Positions 8,123 through 17,167 are shown, counted from the first letter of the stretch. The stretch: DNA of 60,890 bases from Phycisphaerae bacterium (GCA_016795065.1 JAEUIU010000087.1:1-60890), one strand, 5' to 3'. The notes: generated by a model not told the origin, from the sequence alone. Made by a program: numbers and translations.

Positions 8123-8722
8123 ATGGTCGAAAGGCCTTGCCCGATGACAGACGGATACAGTGCGACCGTGATCCTTCGCACCGAACGCCTCGACCTCATC
8201 CCCGGCACCATTCCGATCGTCGACGCCGCCCTTGCCGGGCGCGCCGAACTCGCCGAGGCGCTCGGAGCGACGGTGCCCGCGAGCTGGCCGCCCGAGTTTC
8301 TCGACGACGCCGCGTTCGCCTGGATCCGCGGCAAGCTCGGGGAGCCGGAAACCAGCGATCCGGCGTGGTGGATGTACTTCGTCGTTGCCCGCGATCCCGA
8401 CGGGTGCGTCCTCGTCGGGACCGGCGGTTACAAGGGAGCGCCCGACGCTACCGGAACGGTCGAGATCGGCTACGGAATCGTCGCCGACCGCCGCCGTTGC
8501 GGACTGGCCAGCGAGACCGCCAGGGCCCTGATTGCCCAGGCCTTTGCTGACCCACGTGTAAATCGGGTCATTGCAGAAACCCTTCCCGAACTGGAGGGTT
8601 CGCTGGGCGTCCTTCGGGTGTGCGGCTTCCTGCCCACCGACGGCGCCTCCGAGCCGGGCACGCTCCGATTCGAGCTTGGCCGCGACGCTTGGGCCCGACA
8701 TCCCGGCCCGTCCGGCGAATAA
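8123..8722 (+). CDS. GNAT family N-acetyltransferase (RimJ/RimL-like)
   Basis: The 199-residue protein (192 if the ATG at 8144 is used) has the Gcn5-related fold that transfers acetyl from acetyl-CoA. It contains RTERLDLIP near the N-terminus, VGTGGYKGAP, the strand VEIGYGIVADRRRCGLASETARAL that holds the CoA pyrophosphate loop in degenerate RRRCGLA form, and a distal NRVIAETLPE...SLGVLRVCGF segment. This is the pattern of the RimJ/RimL/Acetyltransf_3 group. The substrate is unknown. It is transcribed divergently from the MNIO cassette with only 44 bases between starts. No Shine-Dalgarno distinguishes the two starts. The stop codon lies at the base of the hairpin that ends the flagellin transcript. 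Confidence 0.85.
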   Translation: MVERPCPMTDGYSATVILRTERLDLIPGTIPIVDAALAGRAELAEALGATVPASWPPEFLDDAAFAWIRGKLGEPETSDPAWWMYFVVARDPDGCVLVGTGGYKGAPDATGTVEIGYGIVADRRRCGLASETARALIAQAFADPRVNRVIAETLPELEGSLGVLRVCGFLPTDGASEPGTLRFELGRDAWARHPGPSGE

Positions 8723-8750
8723 AAAAGCGGCGGCCCTTTCGGGCCGCCGC
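8721..8750 (-). terminator. Rho-independent terminator of the distal flagellin gene
   Basis: A perfect 10-bp GC-only stem (8727-8736 with 8741-8750, loop tttc) is followed on the minus strand by a run of six T residues (8726-8721). It lies 58 bases after the flagellin stop codon. The hairpin also overlaps the stop of the convergent GNAT gene and may work in both directions. Confidence 0.88.
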
Positions 8751-8807
8751 ATCAGTGACGTATCAATCTCCCGGGTCGTCTCCGCCCCGTTCTAGCGACT
8801 CGTCGGC

Positions 8808-10277
8808 TTAGCCGAGGAGCGAGAGAACGGCGGACGGTGACGAGTTCGCCAGGGCCAGCGACTGGGTCGCGGCCTGACTGAGGATCTGCGACCGGGTGAG
8901 CGCTGCGGTTTCGGCAGCGAAGTCGGTATCGCGGATCGCGCTTTCGGCGGCCGTGGTGTTCTCGAGAGAGACACCCAGGCTCGAGATGGTCGCACCGACG
9001 ACGTTCTTCTGGAACGCGCCGAGACGGCCACGGAGACTCGAGACCTGCTTGATCGCCTGTTCGATGATCGACTGGGCGCTCGAGATGTCGCCGTTCTGGA
9101 CGTTGGCGTCACCGCCCGACTTGATGTCGGCGAGGAAGCCATCGGCCTCCGTGCCGAGGTTACCCGTGGTCACCGTTTCGATGCCCAGGGAGACCTTACC
9201 GGCAAGGTTGACCTTCGGCGACAGGCTGAAGTTCGCACCACCACCGGTGATGTAGAACGTCGTGGCCTGACCGTCGCTGTTGAGGGAAGCGTCCCCGTCG
9301 AGGGCGATGCTGACGTCGAATCCGTCCGTAGAGACTCGCGCCGTGAGGCCATTCGTAGTGGCTTGCGTACCGTTGATGAGAACGGTCGCGTCTCGGCCAT
9401 ACTGCTTCAGGTCGTTGGTCGCAGACGTTTCGGCCGCCGAAGCGAACACGAAATCCGTCGCACCCTGGTTGGACAGTTCCTTCGTGCGAACGAAGGACTC
9501 GCTGCCGTAGGTGGTCGATCGGATCTCGACGCGAGCCGTGTCCGTACCGTCCTGCGCGGCGGAAACGCCGAGCTGGTCCTTGTAGGAGTTGATCGCGTCG
9601 ACGATGTCGGACTGCGAGGTGCCGGAGGCGAAGGTGAACTGCTGCACACCCTTCGTGCCGGTGATCTCGAAGGTCACTTCACCGCTGCCGCCGTTCTCGA
9701 AGGATGCGCCGGTCGAGAGCCAGACACCGGCCGTTCGGGCCGAGGTGAGCACCGTGACCGTCACCGAGCGAGCGGATCCGTTGTCCGAAAGCCGTGCGCC
9801 GTTGATGCTGACGTCCGTAATGCCAGCGTTGACGGCCGAGGTGGTGTAGTCAAAGTTACCGTTCAGGAGCTTCGATCCCTGGAAGCTCGTGGCGTTGGCG
9901 ATGCGGTCGATGGTCTGCAGGATCGAGTCGATCTGCAGCTGATTCGCATCCTTCTCCTCTGCGGAAACGCCCGCTTCGTTCGCCGTCGCGCCGACGAGGC
10001 CCTGAAGCTCGACCAGAAGGTTCGAGACTTCCTGAAGACCGCCTTCGGCAACGTTGACGACCTGGTCGGCACGCTGTGCGTTCGAGATGGCGCTGTTGAT
10101 GGCGCTCTTCTCGGCTCGCAGGTTCTCGCTTGCGATGAGACCTGCCGGGTCATCGGCACCGCGGTTGATGCGAAGACCCGTCGAGAGGCGTTGCAGGCTG
10201 ACCTGCAGGCCCCTGTTCTGAGAGCCCAGCGTCCGCTGGGCAATCAGAGACGAGATGTTCTGATTGATACGACTCAC
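8808..10277 (-). CDS. Flagellin
   Basis: The 489-residue product is the filament subunit. Conserved D0/D1 helices are present at both ends: INQNISSLIAQRTL and LQRLSTGLRINRGADDPAGL at the N-terminus, and LRGRLGAFQKNV, ENTTAAESAIRDTDFAAE and LSQAATQSLALANSSP at the C-terminus. About 270 residues of variable surface domain lie between them. The start is GTG at 10277, chosen because GGAGG lies nine bases upstream; an open frame to 10370 lacks flagellin sequence. It is separated from the other flagellin gene by a terminator, so it has its own promoter. GGA triplets in the leader make it a possible CsrA target. Confidence 0.96.
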   Translation of the reverse strand: MSRINQNISSLIAQRTLGSQNRGLQVSLQRLSTGLRINRGADDPAGLIASENLRAEKSAINSAISNAQRADQVVNVAEGGLQEVSNLLVELQGLVGATANEAGVSAEEKDANQLQIDSILQTIDRIANATSFQGSKLLNGNFDYTTSAVNAGITDVSINGARLSDNGSARSVTVTVLTSARTAGVWLSTGASFENGGSGEVTFEITGTKGVQQFTFASGTSQSDIVDAINSYKDQLGVSAAQDGTDTARVEIRSTTYGSESFVRTKELSNQGATDFVFASAAETSATNDLKQYGRDATVLINGTQATTNGLTARVSTDGFDVSIALDGDASLNSDGQATTFYITGGGANFSLSPKVNLAGKVSLGIETVTTGNLGTEADGFLADIKSGGDANVQNGDISSAQSIIEQAIKQVSSLRGRLGAFQKNVVGATISSLGVSLENTTAAESAIRDTDFAAETAALTRSQILSQAATQSLALANSSPSAVLSLLG

Positions 10278-10584
10278 TGCTTGTGTCCTCCGTGATCCGG
10301 CCCGACCTGATCGTCGGTGGCCGGGCCTTTGAATCGGCCCTTCCGATGGTGCCGACCGACCTCTCACCACGCGCGAGAGGCTGTGGGACGCGAGCGGATC
10401 CTCCGCGTCGCCCCGATCCTGTCATCACCGGAACGCGTCCTGCTACCGTTCCGACTGTCCTGTTCCGCGCGGCCGCGCCGGAGAGTCCAGTCCAGAGGGT
10501 CATCGGAGCGCATGAAGGGCGACTTCAGCCCGTCGGTGCGTTTCCCGGTCCTAGAGGTCGATTCGTGGTGGTTTTGAACCAACG
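10278..10584 (-). promoter_or_regulatory. Leader and promoter region of the distal flagellin gene
   Basis: These roughly 300 non-coding bases lie between the flagellin start and the terminator of the upstream flagellin. No convincing sigma-28 or sigma-54 promoter could be read. Three GTTCCG/CGGAAC boxes occur at 10429-10434, 10448-10453 and 10462-10467; the last extends to the same 10-mer (CGGAACAGGA on the minus strand) found in the palindrome upstream of flgI. The leader just before the start contains overlapping GGA triplets around the Shine-Dalgarno. Confidence 0.4.
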
Positions 10585-10615
10585 AAAACGCCCCCGAGGC
10601 GTGCTCGGGGGCGTT
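10585..10615 (-). terminator. Terminator between the two flagellin genes
   Basis: A 12-bp perfect stem (10587-10598 with 10604-10615, five-base loop) is followed on the minus strand by TTTT. It lies about 80 bases downstream of the flagellin stop at 10693 and probably ends the long flgI-to-flagellin transcript. Confidence 0.8.
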
Positions 10616-10692
10616 GAGGAGGACGTAGCCGGACCGGTCAGGTCCGAGATGTTCCGATGAACGAGGCGTTGGCCCCGATCGGGGCGTGGAGG

Positions 10693-12174
10693 TTACTGGA
10701 GCAGACGGAGCACGTTCTGCGACGTCGTGTTCGACGTGGCCAGGACGGACGTACCGGCTTGCTGCAAGATCTGAGCACGAGTCAACTTGGCCGTCTCGGC
10801 AGCAAAGTCCGCATCGCGGATCTTCGACTCACTGGAGGTGATGTTCTCCAGGCCGATCGACAGGGCATTCATGTTGGTCGTCAACGTGTTGCGTTCGAAA
10901 GCGCCGAGCCGGCCGCGAAGGACCGCGATCTCGGTGATCGCCGTGTCCAGCACCGACGACGCCTGCGACTCCCGATCAGCCAGGATCGAGTTCGTTTGCC
11001 CGCTCTTGAGGCTATCCAGGAAGTACCGGACATCATCAATGTCGGTGCCCCCAATGCGGGTAGCGGCGATGGAGTGAATGCCGACGCCGATCTGTTGGGT
11101 TGCATCGACCGAAGGCCCGAGCTGGAAGTTCGCTCCGCCGCCGGTGATGTGGAAGGTGCTCGGCGTGCCGGTGATGGCCGTTGCGAACGATTCCGACAGG
11201 TCGACGGAAAGCGAAAGGGCTGGCGTGTTCAAAGAGACGGACGTACCGTCGCCGGTCGCCACCGCACCGTTGATGATGGCCCGAACGTCTTGGCCCTCAT
11301 CGCGACTCTTGGCGACGCCGCCCTGACCATCGTAGGTCTCGAAGAAGTCGCCGCCCTGACCGATCCGTCGCACGCTCACGAAGGCGTCGCTGCCGTAGGC
11401 CTTGGAACTGAACAACAAGCCTGAGGTCTGATCGGTGGGGTCGGCCAGATAGGCCGAGACACCGGTCGTGTCGCGGACCAGGTTGACGCCTGCGGCGACG
11501 GCGGAGAGAGCCGTCCCGGAGACGAAGGTGAGGGACTGGACGCCGAGGGGGCCGGCGATTTCGAGGGTGACGCTGGAGAGGAGCGCCCCTGCCGCCCCGG
11601 CCGTGTTGCCGGAGAGGAACAAGGTACCCGTCTGAGCGCTTTGCACGACCTCGATGGCGACGGCGACGTCGGCATCGGTGCCGAACTGCACGCCCTTGAT
11701 GTCCAAGCCAGTGACCTCGCTCGAGGTGACGCCGGAGGTGATGTACCCCAACGACCCGTTGAGGAGTTGGAGTCCGGCGAAGCTGGCCGTGTTCGAGATG
11801 CGGGTGATCGACTCGATCGCCGAATCGATCTCGAGCTGGTTGGCCTCGACCTCTTCCTTGCTCACGCCGCCGTCGTTGGCGCTTTTCACGATGAGCGACT
11901 TGATCGAGTTCAGCAGGTCTGCGACCTCGGCCAGATAGCCTTCCGCGGTCGAGATGACCGAACTGGCCCGCTCGGAGTTCTCAATCGCCGTGCCAAGACC
12001 GCGCATCTCGCTGCGCAGGCGTTCGGAGACGATGAGACCGGCGGGGTCGTCGGCGCCGCGATTGATGCGGAGGCCGGTCGAAAGGCGCTGCAGACGCACC
12101 TGGAGGTCAGAATCGGATCGCTTGAGGTTGTTTTGGGCGATCAGCGATGGGACATTCGTATTGATGCGAGCCAT
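10693..12174 (-). CDS. Flagellin
   Basis: The 493-residue flagellin begins MARINTNVPSLIAQNNLKRS and carries the LQRLSTGLRINRGADDPAGL motif shared word for word with the neighbouring flagellin. Its C-terminal D1/D0 part reads LRGRLGAFERNTLTTNMNAL, ENITSSESKIRDADFAAETA and ends in the coiled tail. The central domain differs strongly from the other flagellin, so the filament may be a mixture of two subunits. The start is well supported: AAGGAGG lies six bases before the ATG. It follows csrA by 39 bases, placing it at the end of the flgI-flgJ-flgN-flgK-flgL-fliW-csrA run. The Shine-Dalgarno itself contains the GGA motif CsrA recognises. Confidence 0.96.
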   Translation of the reverse strand: MARINTNVPSLIAQNNLKRSDSDLQVRLQRLSTGLRINRGADDPAGLIVSERLRSEMRGLGTAIENSERASSVISTAEGYLAEVADLLNSIKSLIVKSANDGGVSKEEVEANQLEIDSAIESITRISNTASFAGLQLLNGSLGYITSGVTSSEVTGLDIKGVQFGTDADVAVAIEVVQSAQTGTLFLSGNTAGAAGALLSSVTLEIAGPLGVQSLTFVSGTALSAVAAGVNLVRDTTGVSAYLADPTDQTSGLLFSSKAYGSDAFVSVRRIGQGGDFFETYDGQGGVAKSRDEGQDVRAIINGAVATGDGTSVSLNTPALSLSVDLSESFATAITGTPSTFHITGGGANFQLGPSVDATQQIGVGIHSIAATRIGGTDIDDVRYFLDSLKSGQTNSILADRESQASSVLDTAITEIAVLRGRLGAFERNTLTTNMNALSIGLENITSSESKIRDADFAAETAKLTRAQILQQAGTSVLATSNTTSQNVLRLLQ

Positions 12175-12213
12175 GGCAATCCTCCTTGACTGGAAGGCTC
12201 GAGCCGGAGTCGC

Positions 12214-12528
12214 TTAAGCGATGTCACGCCGGCCGTCGGTGCGTGCGGCGACTCGCGCCGCTGCGGGTAGGACCGTCCCACCCTCGGGTCGCCGGTCTGG
12301 TCGCACGGTGACACCGCGCGGCCGGAAGGCTGTGATCTCGCCGCGGAAGCCCGCGGCCTGCTGATTTTCGTTTCGGATCGCGTCATACACCTCTTTGCGG
12401 TGCACTGCGATATGTGGGGGCGCCTTGATCCCAATCCGGACCTTGTCGCCCCTGATGTCGACGACCGTGAGTTCCACGTCGTCGCCGATCATGATTGTTT
12501 CGTCCCTCTGTCGAGAGAGGACCAACAT
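12214..12528 (-). CDS. csrA: Carbon storage regulator CsrA, C-terminally extended
   Basis: CsrA is a small dimeric RNA-binding protein that represses translation by covering Shine-Dalgarno sequences at GGA motifs. Residues 1-60 are canonical: MLVLSRQRDETIMIGDDVEL, then VVDIRGDKVRIGIKAP and IAVHRKEVYDAI. Most CsrA proteins stop near 60-70 residues, but this one continues to 104 with an Arg/Pro-rich tail. AAGGAG lies seven bases before the ATG at 12528 and decides the start; an open frame extends upstream to 12627. It sits between fliW, whose product antagonises CsrA, and a flagellin gene, its expected target. Confidence 0.95.
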   Translation of the reverse strand: MLVLSRQRDETIMIGDDVELTVVDIRGDKVRIGIKAPPHIAVHRKEVYDAIRNENQQAAGFRGEITAFRPRGVTVRPDRRPEGGTVLPAAARVAARTDGRRDIA

Positions 12529-12615
12529 GTGCGGGCTCCTTCCCTGGATGCGGTTGCGCTGCCTCGTCGCAACCCGCCGCGCGAGCCGTCGCGTCGGCGC
12601 CGTCAACGGTAATCC

Positions 12616-12632
12616 CGCGTGTGGCACACGCG
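12616..12632 (-). promoter_or_regulatory. Stem-loop in the fliW-csrA gap
   Basis: A perfect 7-bp stem with a three-base loop (CGCGTGT paired with ACACGCG) lies 88 bases before the csrA start. There is no T-run, so it is more likely an mRNA processing or stability element than a terminator. Confidence 0.3.
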
Positions 12633-12660
12633 AGAGTTGCCCCGTCCATGGGGACTTTGA

Positions 12661-13116
12661 TTACGCCGACGCCGCTCGGGCCGTTTCGCCGGTCTGACCC
12701 AACTGCATGAGCGTGTGCCGAGTGGTCCATCGCTTCTCAGCGAGTACCAGTTGCATCGCCCGGCAGTTCTTGGCGTTGATGACCAGCGGCCCTTGCAGGT
12801 TCGCGGTCAGCGCCCCTTCCCGTTTGTTCACGATCACCAGGACCTGCGCGTCGGCAAGATCGGTGAGGCTGAGCTCGTCCATCTGCTCGCGGCGGATCTG
12901 GGCCTGGAAGTCAGCGATCCACAGGGCGGGATCGGTGACCACGAACGCCAGATCCGGCGCTTCGATGGACTGGAGCCAAAAGAAGATGCCCTGGTCATCG
13001 GGCTGAAGCAGCGCAAAGCGCCGGTAGCTCGAGAACCCAAGCAGGCCGGCCGGGAACTGGATGATCCGTTCCTCGTCCACGTCAACCGGACCAAATCGGG
13101 AGGTCTGAACAAGCAT
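12661..13116 (-). CDS. fliW: Flagellar assembly factor FliW
   Basis: FliW binds free cytoplasmic flagellin and, when flagellin is exported, is released to sequester CsrA. The 151-residue product shows the family pattern: VQTSRFGPVDVDEERIIQFP, GLLGFSSYRRFALL, FFWLQSIEAPDLAFVVTDP and VLVIVNKREGALTANLQGPL with the following NAKN stretch. The start at 13116 is supported by GGAG six bases upstream; the open frame extends to 13368 without family sequence. Position next to csrA is the usual arrangement. The tail after residue 140 is short and Ala-rich. Confidence 0.95.
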   Translation of the reverse strand: MLVQTSRFGPVDVDEERIIQFPAGLLGFSSYRRFALLQPDDQGIFFWLQSIEAPDLAFVVTDPALWIADFQAQIRREQMDELSLTDLADAQVLVIVNKREGALTANLQGPLVINAKNCRAMQLVLAEKRWTTRHTLMQLGQTGETARAASA

Positions 13117-13364
13117 GAAACGCTCCGTTTCCTGCGGCCATCCAATCCTTGGAATACCAATCCTTGGTGCTGAGGGCTGGGCTTCCGACTCCGGGCCATC
13201 CTGGCCCGAGGCCGTCTCGCTAGAGACCTTGGAAGCGGTCCTCACGGAACTCCGTCCTCGACGTCCGCCGGCCGCGGGCAGGCGCCGATCAACCGTCATG
13301 TCTGTGCAGTCAGGTGATTCGTTGGGGGAACCGAACCTCGTGTCAGTGATGTCCAGGACGGGAC

Positions 13365-15347
13365 TCAACTGAGGAAGTCCAGAAGGGTGAGCTGTTGGGA
13401 GGCGGCTGCCGTCTGGTAGCCCGCCTGGAGGATCTGTTGAAGGTTGGCGAAGGTCATCGCAGCCTTGGTGTAGTCGAGGTCACGGATCTGCGATCGGAGG
13501 GACTCGTCTTGCACGGAGAGGTCCTCCTCGCGGGCCGTGGCGTCTTCGATCCGCTGGGCCCGGACTCCGACATCTGCCCGCGCTTCGACGCTGCGGCTGA
13601 GGTCGTCGTCCAACCGATCCGTGGCAAAGCGGATGCCAGCCTCGTCATTGGCTAGCAGGGCGTCCCGAAGGGCAATGAGATGGCTGAAGACGCTTTCGAC
13701 CGCAACGGTTGCGCGATCCTCCCCTGTGAAGGTTGCGCTAGCCGTCGAACCGAGGATGCCGAGGTCGTAGGCCGCGGGCGAGTCGTTGAGGTCGGCGACG
13801 CTGGTGGTGGTGCCGACCGTCGAGTCGGTGAGCTCAATCCCGTTGCCGCTCGCCGCGAGATCCGCGGAGAACTCCAGGGCGGTGATGCCAGCCGCGAGGG
13901 CGGCGCCATTGATCAGGTCGAGGACGGCCTGGACGGTGGTTGCCCCATCGATGTCGACATCGAAGGTCCGGCCGTCCTTCACGGTGACGCGGAAGTCGGT
14001 ATTGAGGTCCGGATCGGGCAGGCCCGTCTGGGGATCGCTCTTGCCGGTCACCTGCCCGACGCCCGCGCCGTCGTTGAAGTCGGCGAGAAGGGTCGAGGTA
14101 TGGAAACTGCGGATGCCCAGCGCCGAAGCGGTGGTGCCGCCGGCGAGTTCCTCGATCGAGAGAGTTCCCCCGCTCAATTCGTTCTTGGCGTTGATTCGGT
14201 CGCCGCTCTCGGCGATCTCGATGCGAACACCGATGCCGAGCGCTTCGACCTCGTTCATGAGGTCGCGGATGTTGCTGATGCCGGAAAGGTCAAGGTCCCG
14301 AACCTGGTTTGCGTTGCGAATCCGGATTGTCCCTAGCGGCAAGGACAGGCCGGACATCGAGGCCAGCGTGGTCAGTTCGGTGATCCGCGGATCGAGGTCG
14401 CTCGAGGTGGTCGTTGCGCCACCCGCGTAGGTACCAACCAGGCCAAGGTCGCTTGCGGTCGCCGCAGTGGCTCCATCGGAAATGGTGACCGTGAAGCCGG
14501 CGCTGGGCGTGATCGCCAGCATGCCGCCGTTGGTCGCATCGATGGCGACGGTCGCCCCGGGATCGGTGGCCTGAATGACCGCCTCAAGACGGGTGATGAC
14601 GTCGCCCACCGTGTCCGCGTCGGTGAGGTCGACGGTGCCTTGGGTACCGTTCACGGTGACGGTGAAGGTGCCTAACGCGACGCCGTTGCCCTGGGCCCCG
14701 TTGATGTCGGCGAGGCGGGTTGTCGCGGTCAGCGACGGGTTCAAGTCGACAAAGCCCTCGACCCGGGCGGAGAGGGCCCCGAAGGCCTGTTCGGCCCCCA
14801 TCGTGACCGGCACGCCGGTGCCGAGACCGATGTCGGTGATCATCCCGTCGCCCTGACCGAGGTAGCGGTAGCCGCCATTCAGCCCCTGAAGCGGGGTGTT
14901 CATGTGGGCCGAGCCGCCAAAGAGGTGGATCCCCCGCTGCGATCGGTTGCCGATGTCGACCGCCGCGTTCAGGATCGCGTCAATCACCTGGGCCTGGTTC
15001 TTCCGCGTCGCAGCGTCGCTGCCGATGCCGATCTGGGAGAGGCCGATGGCCTTGGATTCCTGGAGAAGGTCGGAGAGGTCGCCTAACGCGCCGTCCACCG
15101 CGTCGACCATCCCCTGGGCCTCGGCGAGATTCTTCATCCGCTGCTCGCGGCGCTCGATCGCGTCGTCGAGGGCCGACACCGCGCTGGTCCCGACCGCATC
15201 GTCGCTGGGACGGTTGATCGCCTTGCCGGTGGCGAGTTGCTCCTGGATCCGGAGCATCTGCCGCGTCGTCTCTGCGATCGACCCGTACGAGAGGCGCGAC
15301 GCAAGGAGCGTGGGCACGCGATTGAGGTTGGAGGGAATCGGGTTCAC
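13365..15347 (-). CDS. flgL: Flagellar hook-filament junction protein FlgL (HAP3), enlarged
   Basis: FlgL joins the hook-side junction to the filament. Its flagellin-like ends are clear: LSYGSIAETTRQMLRIQEQL, then GKAINRPSDDAVG near the N-terminus and RSQIRDLDYTKAAMTFANLQ with the final LTLLDFLS at the C-terminus. At about 660 residues it is roughly twice the enterobacterial protein. The extra length is a Thr/Asp/Gly-rich beta region, approximately residues 190-560, probably surface-exposed repeats related to flagellin hook-like domains. The start is uncertain: GTG at 15347 is chosen because the homologous N-terminus begins there, but a TTG at 15401 would add 18 residues, and neither has a clear Shine-Dalgarno. 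It lies about 100 bases after flgK. Confidence 0.9.
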   Translation of the reverse strand: MNPIPSNLNRVPTLLASRLSYGSIAETTRQMLRIQEQLATGKAINRPSDDAVGTSAVSALDDAIERREQRMKNLAEAQGMVDAVDGALGDLSDLLQESKAIGLSQIGIGSDAATRKNQAQVIDAILNAAVDIGNRSQRGIHLFGGSAHMNTPLQGLNGGYRYLGQGDGMITDIGLGTGVPVTMGAEQAFGALSARVEGFVDLNPSLTATTRLADINGAQGNGVALGTFTVTVNGTQGTVDLTDADTVGDVITRLEAVIQATDPGATVAIDATNGGMLAITPSAGFTVTISDGATAATASDLGLVGTYAGGATTTSSDLDPRITELTTLASMSGLSLPLGTIRIRNANQVRDLDLSGISNIRDLMNEVEALGIGVRIEIAESGDRINAKNELSGGTLSIEELAGGTTASALGIRSFHTSTLLADFNDGAGVGQVTGKSDPQTGLPDPDLNTDFRVTVKDGRTFDVDIDGATTVQAVLDLINGAALAAGITALEFSADLAASGNGIELTDSTVGTTTSVADLNDSPAAYDLGILGSTASATFTGEDRATVAVESVFSHLIALRDALLANDEAGIRFATDRLDDDLSRSVEARADVGVRAQRIEDATAREEDLSVQDESLRSQIRDLDYTKAAMTFANLQQILQAGYQTAAASQQLTLLDFLS

Positions 15348-15448
15348 GGGATCGGAAGTCGGTTCGGGAGGAGGCAAGCGACGTGCCGCGGAAAGCGCCA
15401 ACTGTTAGGAACCGGATCGCGCAGTGACGGCCGTCGTTGGCGCAAGGC

Positions 15449-17140
15449 CTACGCGATCGAGAGCAGGGTCTGCATGGCCTCGTCGATGACGGTGATGTAG
15501 CGGGCGGCGGCTTGGAACTGTCGTTGGAAACTGAGGAGGTCGATGGCCTCCTCGTCGACGCTCACCCCGCTGACGGCTTGAGCTTGGGCCTCGAGGCTCT
15601 GGCGAACGAGCCCAGCGCCGTCGGCCTCGTCGTTGGCGGCCGAGGTGCGGACGGCGTGATCATTCACCGCGGCGAGCCAGTAGCCGCGCAGCGAGCGGTT
15701 GCCCAGGTCGGCAATGGCCAGGTCCTGGAGGGCGACCATGTCGAGCGCGGCGCCGTTGGAGCCTTCGACGTGGTCCTTTGCCGTGGCCAGCAGTTCGGGG
15801 TTGTTGAGAATGATCTCGTTCAGCTCGATGTCCGACGCGTCGCTTCCCCCGAAAAGGGCGTTGACGCCCAAGCCCGCCATCGCCCCACTCGAGTCGTCGG
15901 AGAAGCTGAGTTCATAGCCGCCGGCGGCAACCAGGCGCAGGCTGTTGTTCGAGGTCACGCTGGCCGTGACGTTGCTCAGGCCCGCCGCGTTGATGGCCGT
16001 GACGACGTCGGTCAAGGACATGGTCGACGGGTCGATCAGGATCTGGGCGCTCTCGCGGAGCCCGGTCGTCGTGTTGGTGACGTGAAGCTTGAAGGAGCCG
16101 TTGGTGATCCGGAAGGGCGCCTCGGTCGCATCCGCGTTCAGGGCGTCCGTCGCGCTGGCCAAGCGAACCAAACCGGTCACGTTGGTCCATCCGGCCTTAC
16201 CTTGCCCTTGGCTGTGGATCTTGTTTACCTGATAGATGAACTGGGTCGTGAAGGTATCGAGGGTGTCGATTGCCGGGTCGACAGTCTCCGCACGCTGACG
16301 GAAGAGAGCGCCGATGGAGCCATCTTCGGGAGTGAGCGTACTGCCGTCGGAACTGATCCGAAGCTGAACCTCGGTCTCGCCGTTGTTGCTGGTCGTGCGG
16401 AGCTCGATACCGCGGCTGTCGCCGGCCAACACGATGGGGAGCGAACCGACGAAGACATCAAGCGCCCCGTTGGCCTGCTCGACGGTGGAGATGTCCAGGA
16501 ACGAACTGAGCTCGTCGACGAGGGCGTCCCGACGGTCACGTAGGCCGTTCGCCTGGGCCGCCCCCTGCTCGACCTGGGTGATCTCGGCGTTGATCGCCGC
16601 GATCTGGCCTAACAGTCCGTCCGCCGCCTCGATGCTCGCCGCGAGCGACCGATCGACCTCACTGCGGACCGCGACGTACTCGCCGCGAAGGCTGTTGATG
16701 TGGCCGGCGATGCCGCTCGCTTGGCGAAGGACGACGGATCGGACCGCGTCGTCGTTGGGGTTGTTGGAGAGTTCGCTGAAGCTGTTGAAGAACTCGCTCA
16801 GCCGCGTGGAAAGGTCGTTGTCGGTCAGTTCGTTCTGAAGCGACTCGATCGAGGAGAGGAAACGCTGGTCGATCGACGTGCCGGACTCGCGCGAGATCGC
16901 GCTGCGGATGCGCGACTGGAGGGCGGTGTCGACCACCCGCCCGATGTCGCGCAGTCGCACGCCGGTGCCGACAAAAGAGTTGAAACCGACGCGATCATCG
17001 CGGGCCGGCACGATGCTCGCGACCTGCCGGTGGTATCCCGGCGTCGCGGCGTTGGCCATGTTGTTGCCCGCGACCTGGATCGCGGCCTGACTGGTCATCA
17101 GCGCCGACTGCCCGATCTGTAATGCACCGTTGAGTCCCAT
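15449..17140 (-). CDS. flgK: Flagellar hook-associated protein FlgK (HAP1)
   Basis: The 563-residue protein forms the first hook-filament junction ring. The N-terminus has the rod/hook motif QIGQSALMTSQAAIQVAGNN followed by MANAATPGYHRQV. The C-terminus has SVDEEAIDLLSFQRQFQAAA and ARYITVIDEAMQTLLSIA, the standard FlgK ending. Length is normal for the family. The start ATG at 17140 is 27 bases after the FlgN-like chaperone gene, which fits FlgN being the export chaperone of FlgK and FlgL. The Shine-Dalgarno is weak (GCGGGAT). Confidence 0.96.
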   Translation of the reverse strand: MGLNGALQIGQSALMTSQAAIQVAGNNMANAATPGYHRQVASIVPARDDRVGFNSFVGTGVRLRDIGRVVDTALQSRIRSAISRESGTSIDQRFLSSIESLQNELTDNDLSTRLSEFFNSFSELSNNPNDDAVRSVVLRQASGIAGHINSLRGEYVAVRSEVDRSLAASIEAADGLLGQIAAINAEITQVEQGAAQANGLRDRRDALVDELSSFLDISTVEQANGALDVFVGSLPIVLAGDSRGIELRTTSNNGETEVQLRISSDGSTLTPEDGSIGALFRQRAETVDPAIDTLDTFTTQFIYQVNKIHSQGQGKAGWTNVTGLVRLASATDALNADATEAPFRITNGSFKLHVTNTTTGLRESAQILIDPSTMSLTDVVTAINAAGLSNVTASVTSNNSLRLVAAGGYELSFSDDSSGAMAGLGVNALFGGSDASDIELNEIILNNPELLATAKDHVEGSNGAALDMVALQDLAIADLGNRSLRGYWLAAVNDHAVRTSAANDEADGAGLVRQSLEAQAQAVSGVSVDEEAIDLLSFQRQFQAAARYITVIDEAMQTLLSIA

Positions 17141-17167
17141 GTGGTGTATCCCGCCGCCGTCGGCAAC

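Noticed and set aside
10331..10340. GCCGATTC on the minus strand as a sigma-28 -10 for the distal flagellin
   Set aside because: No TAAA-type -35 at the right distance; left as undetermined promoter.
12621..12641. TGGCAC...TTGC as a sigma-54 promoter between fliW and csrA
   Set aside because: Spacing between the two boxes is nine bases instead of five and the orientation is against the genes.
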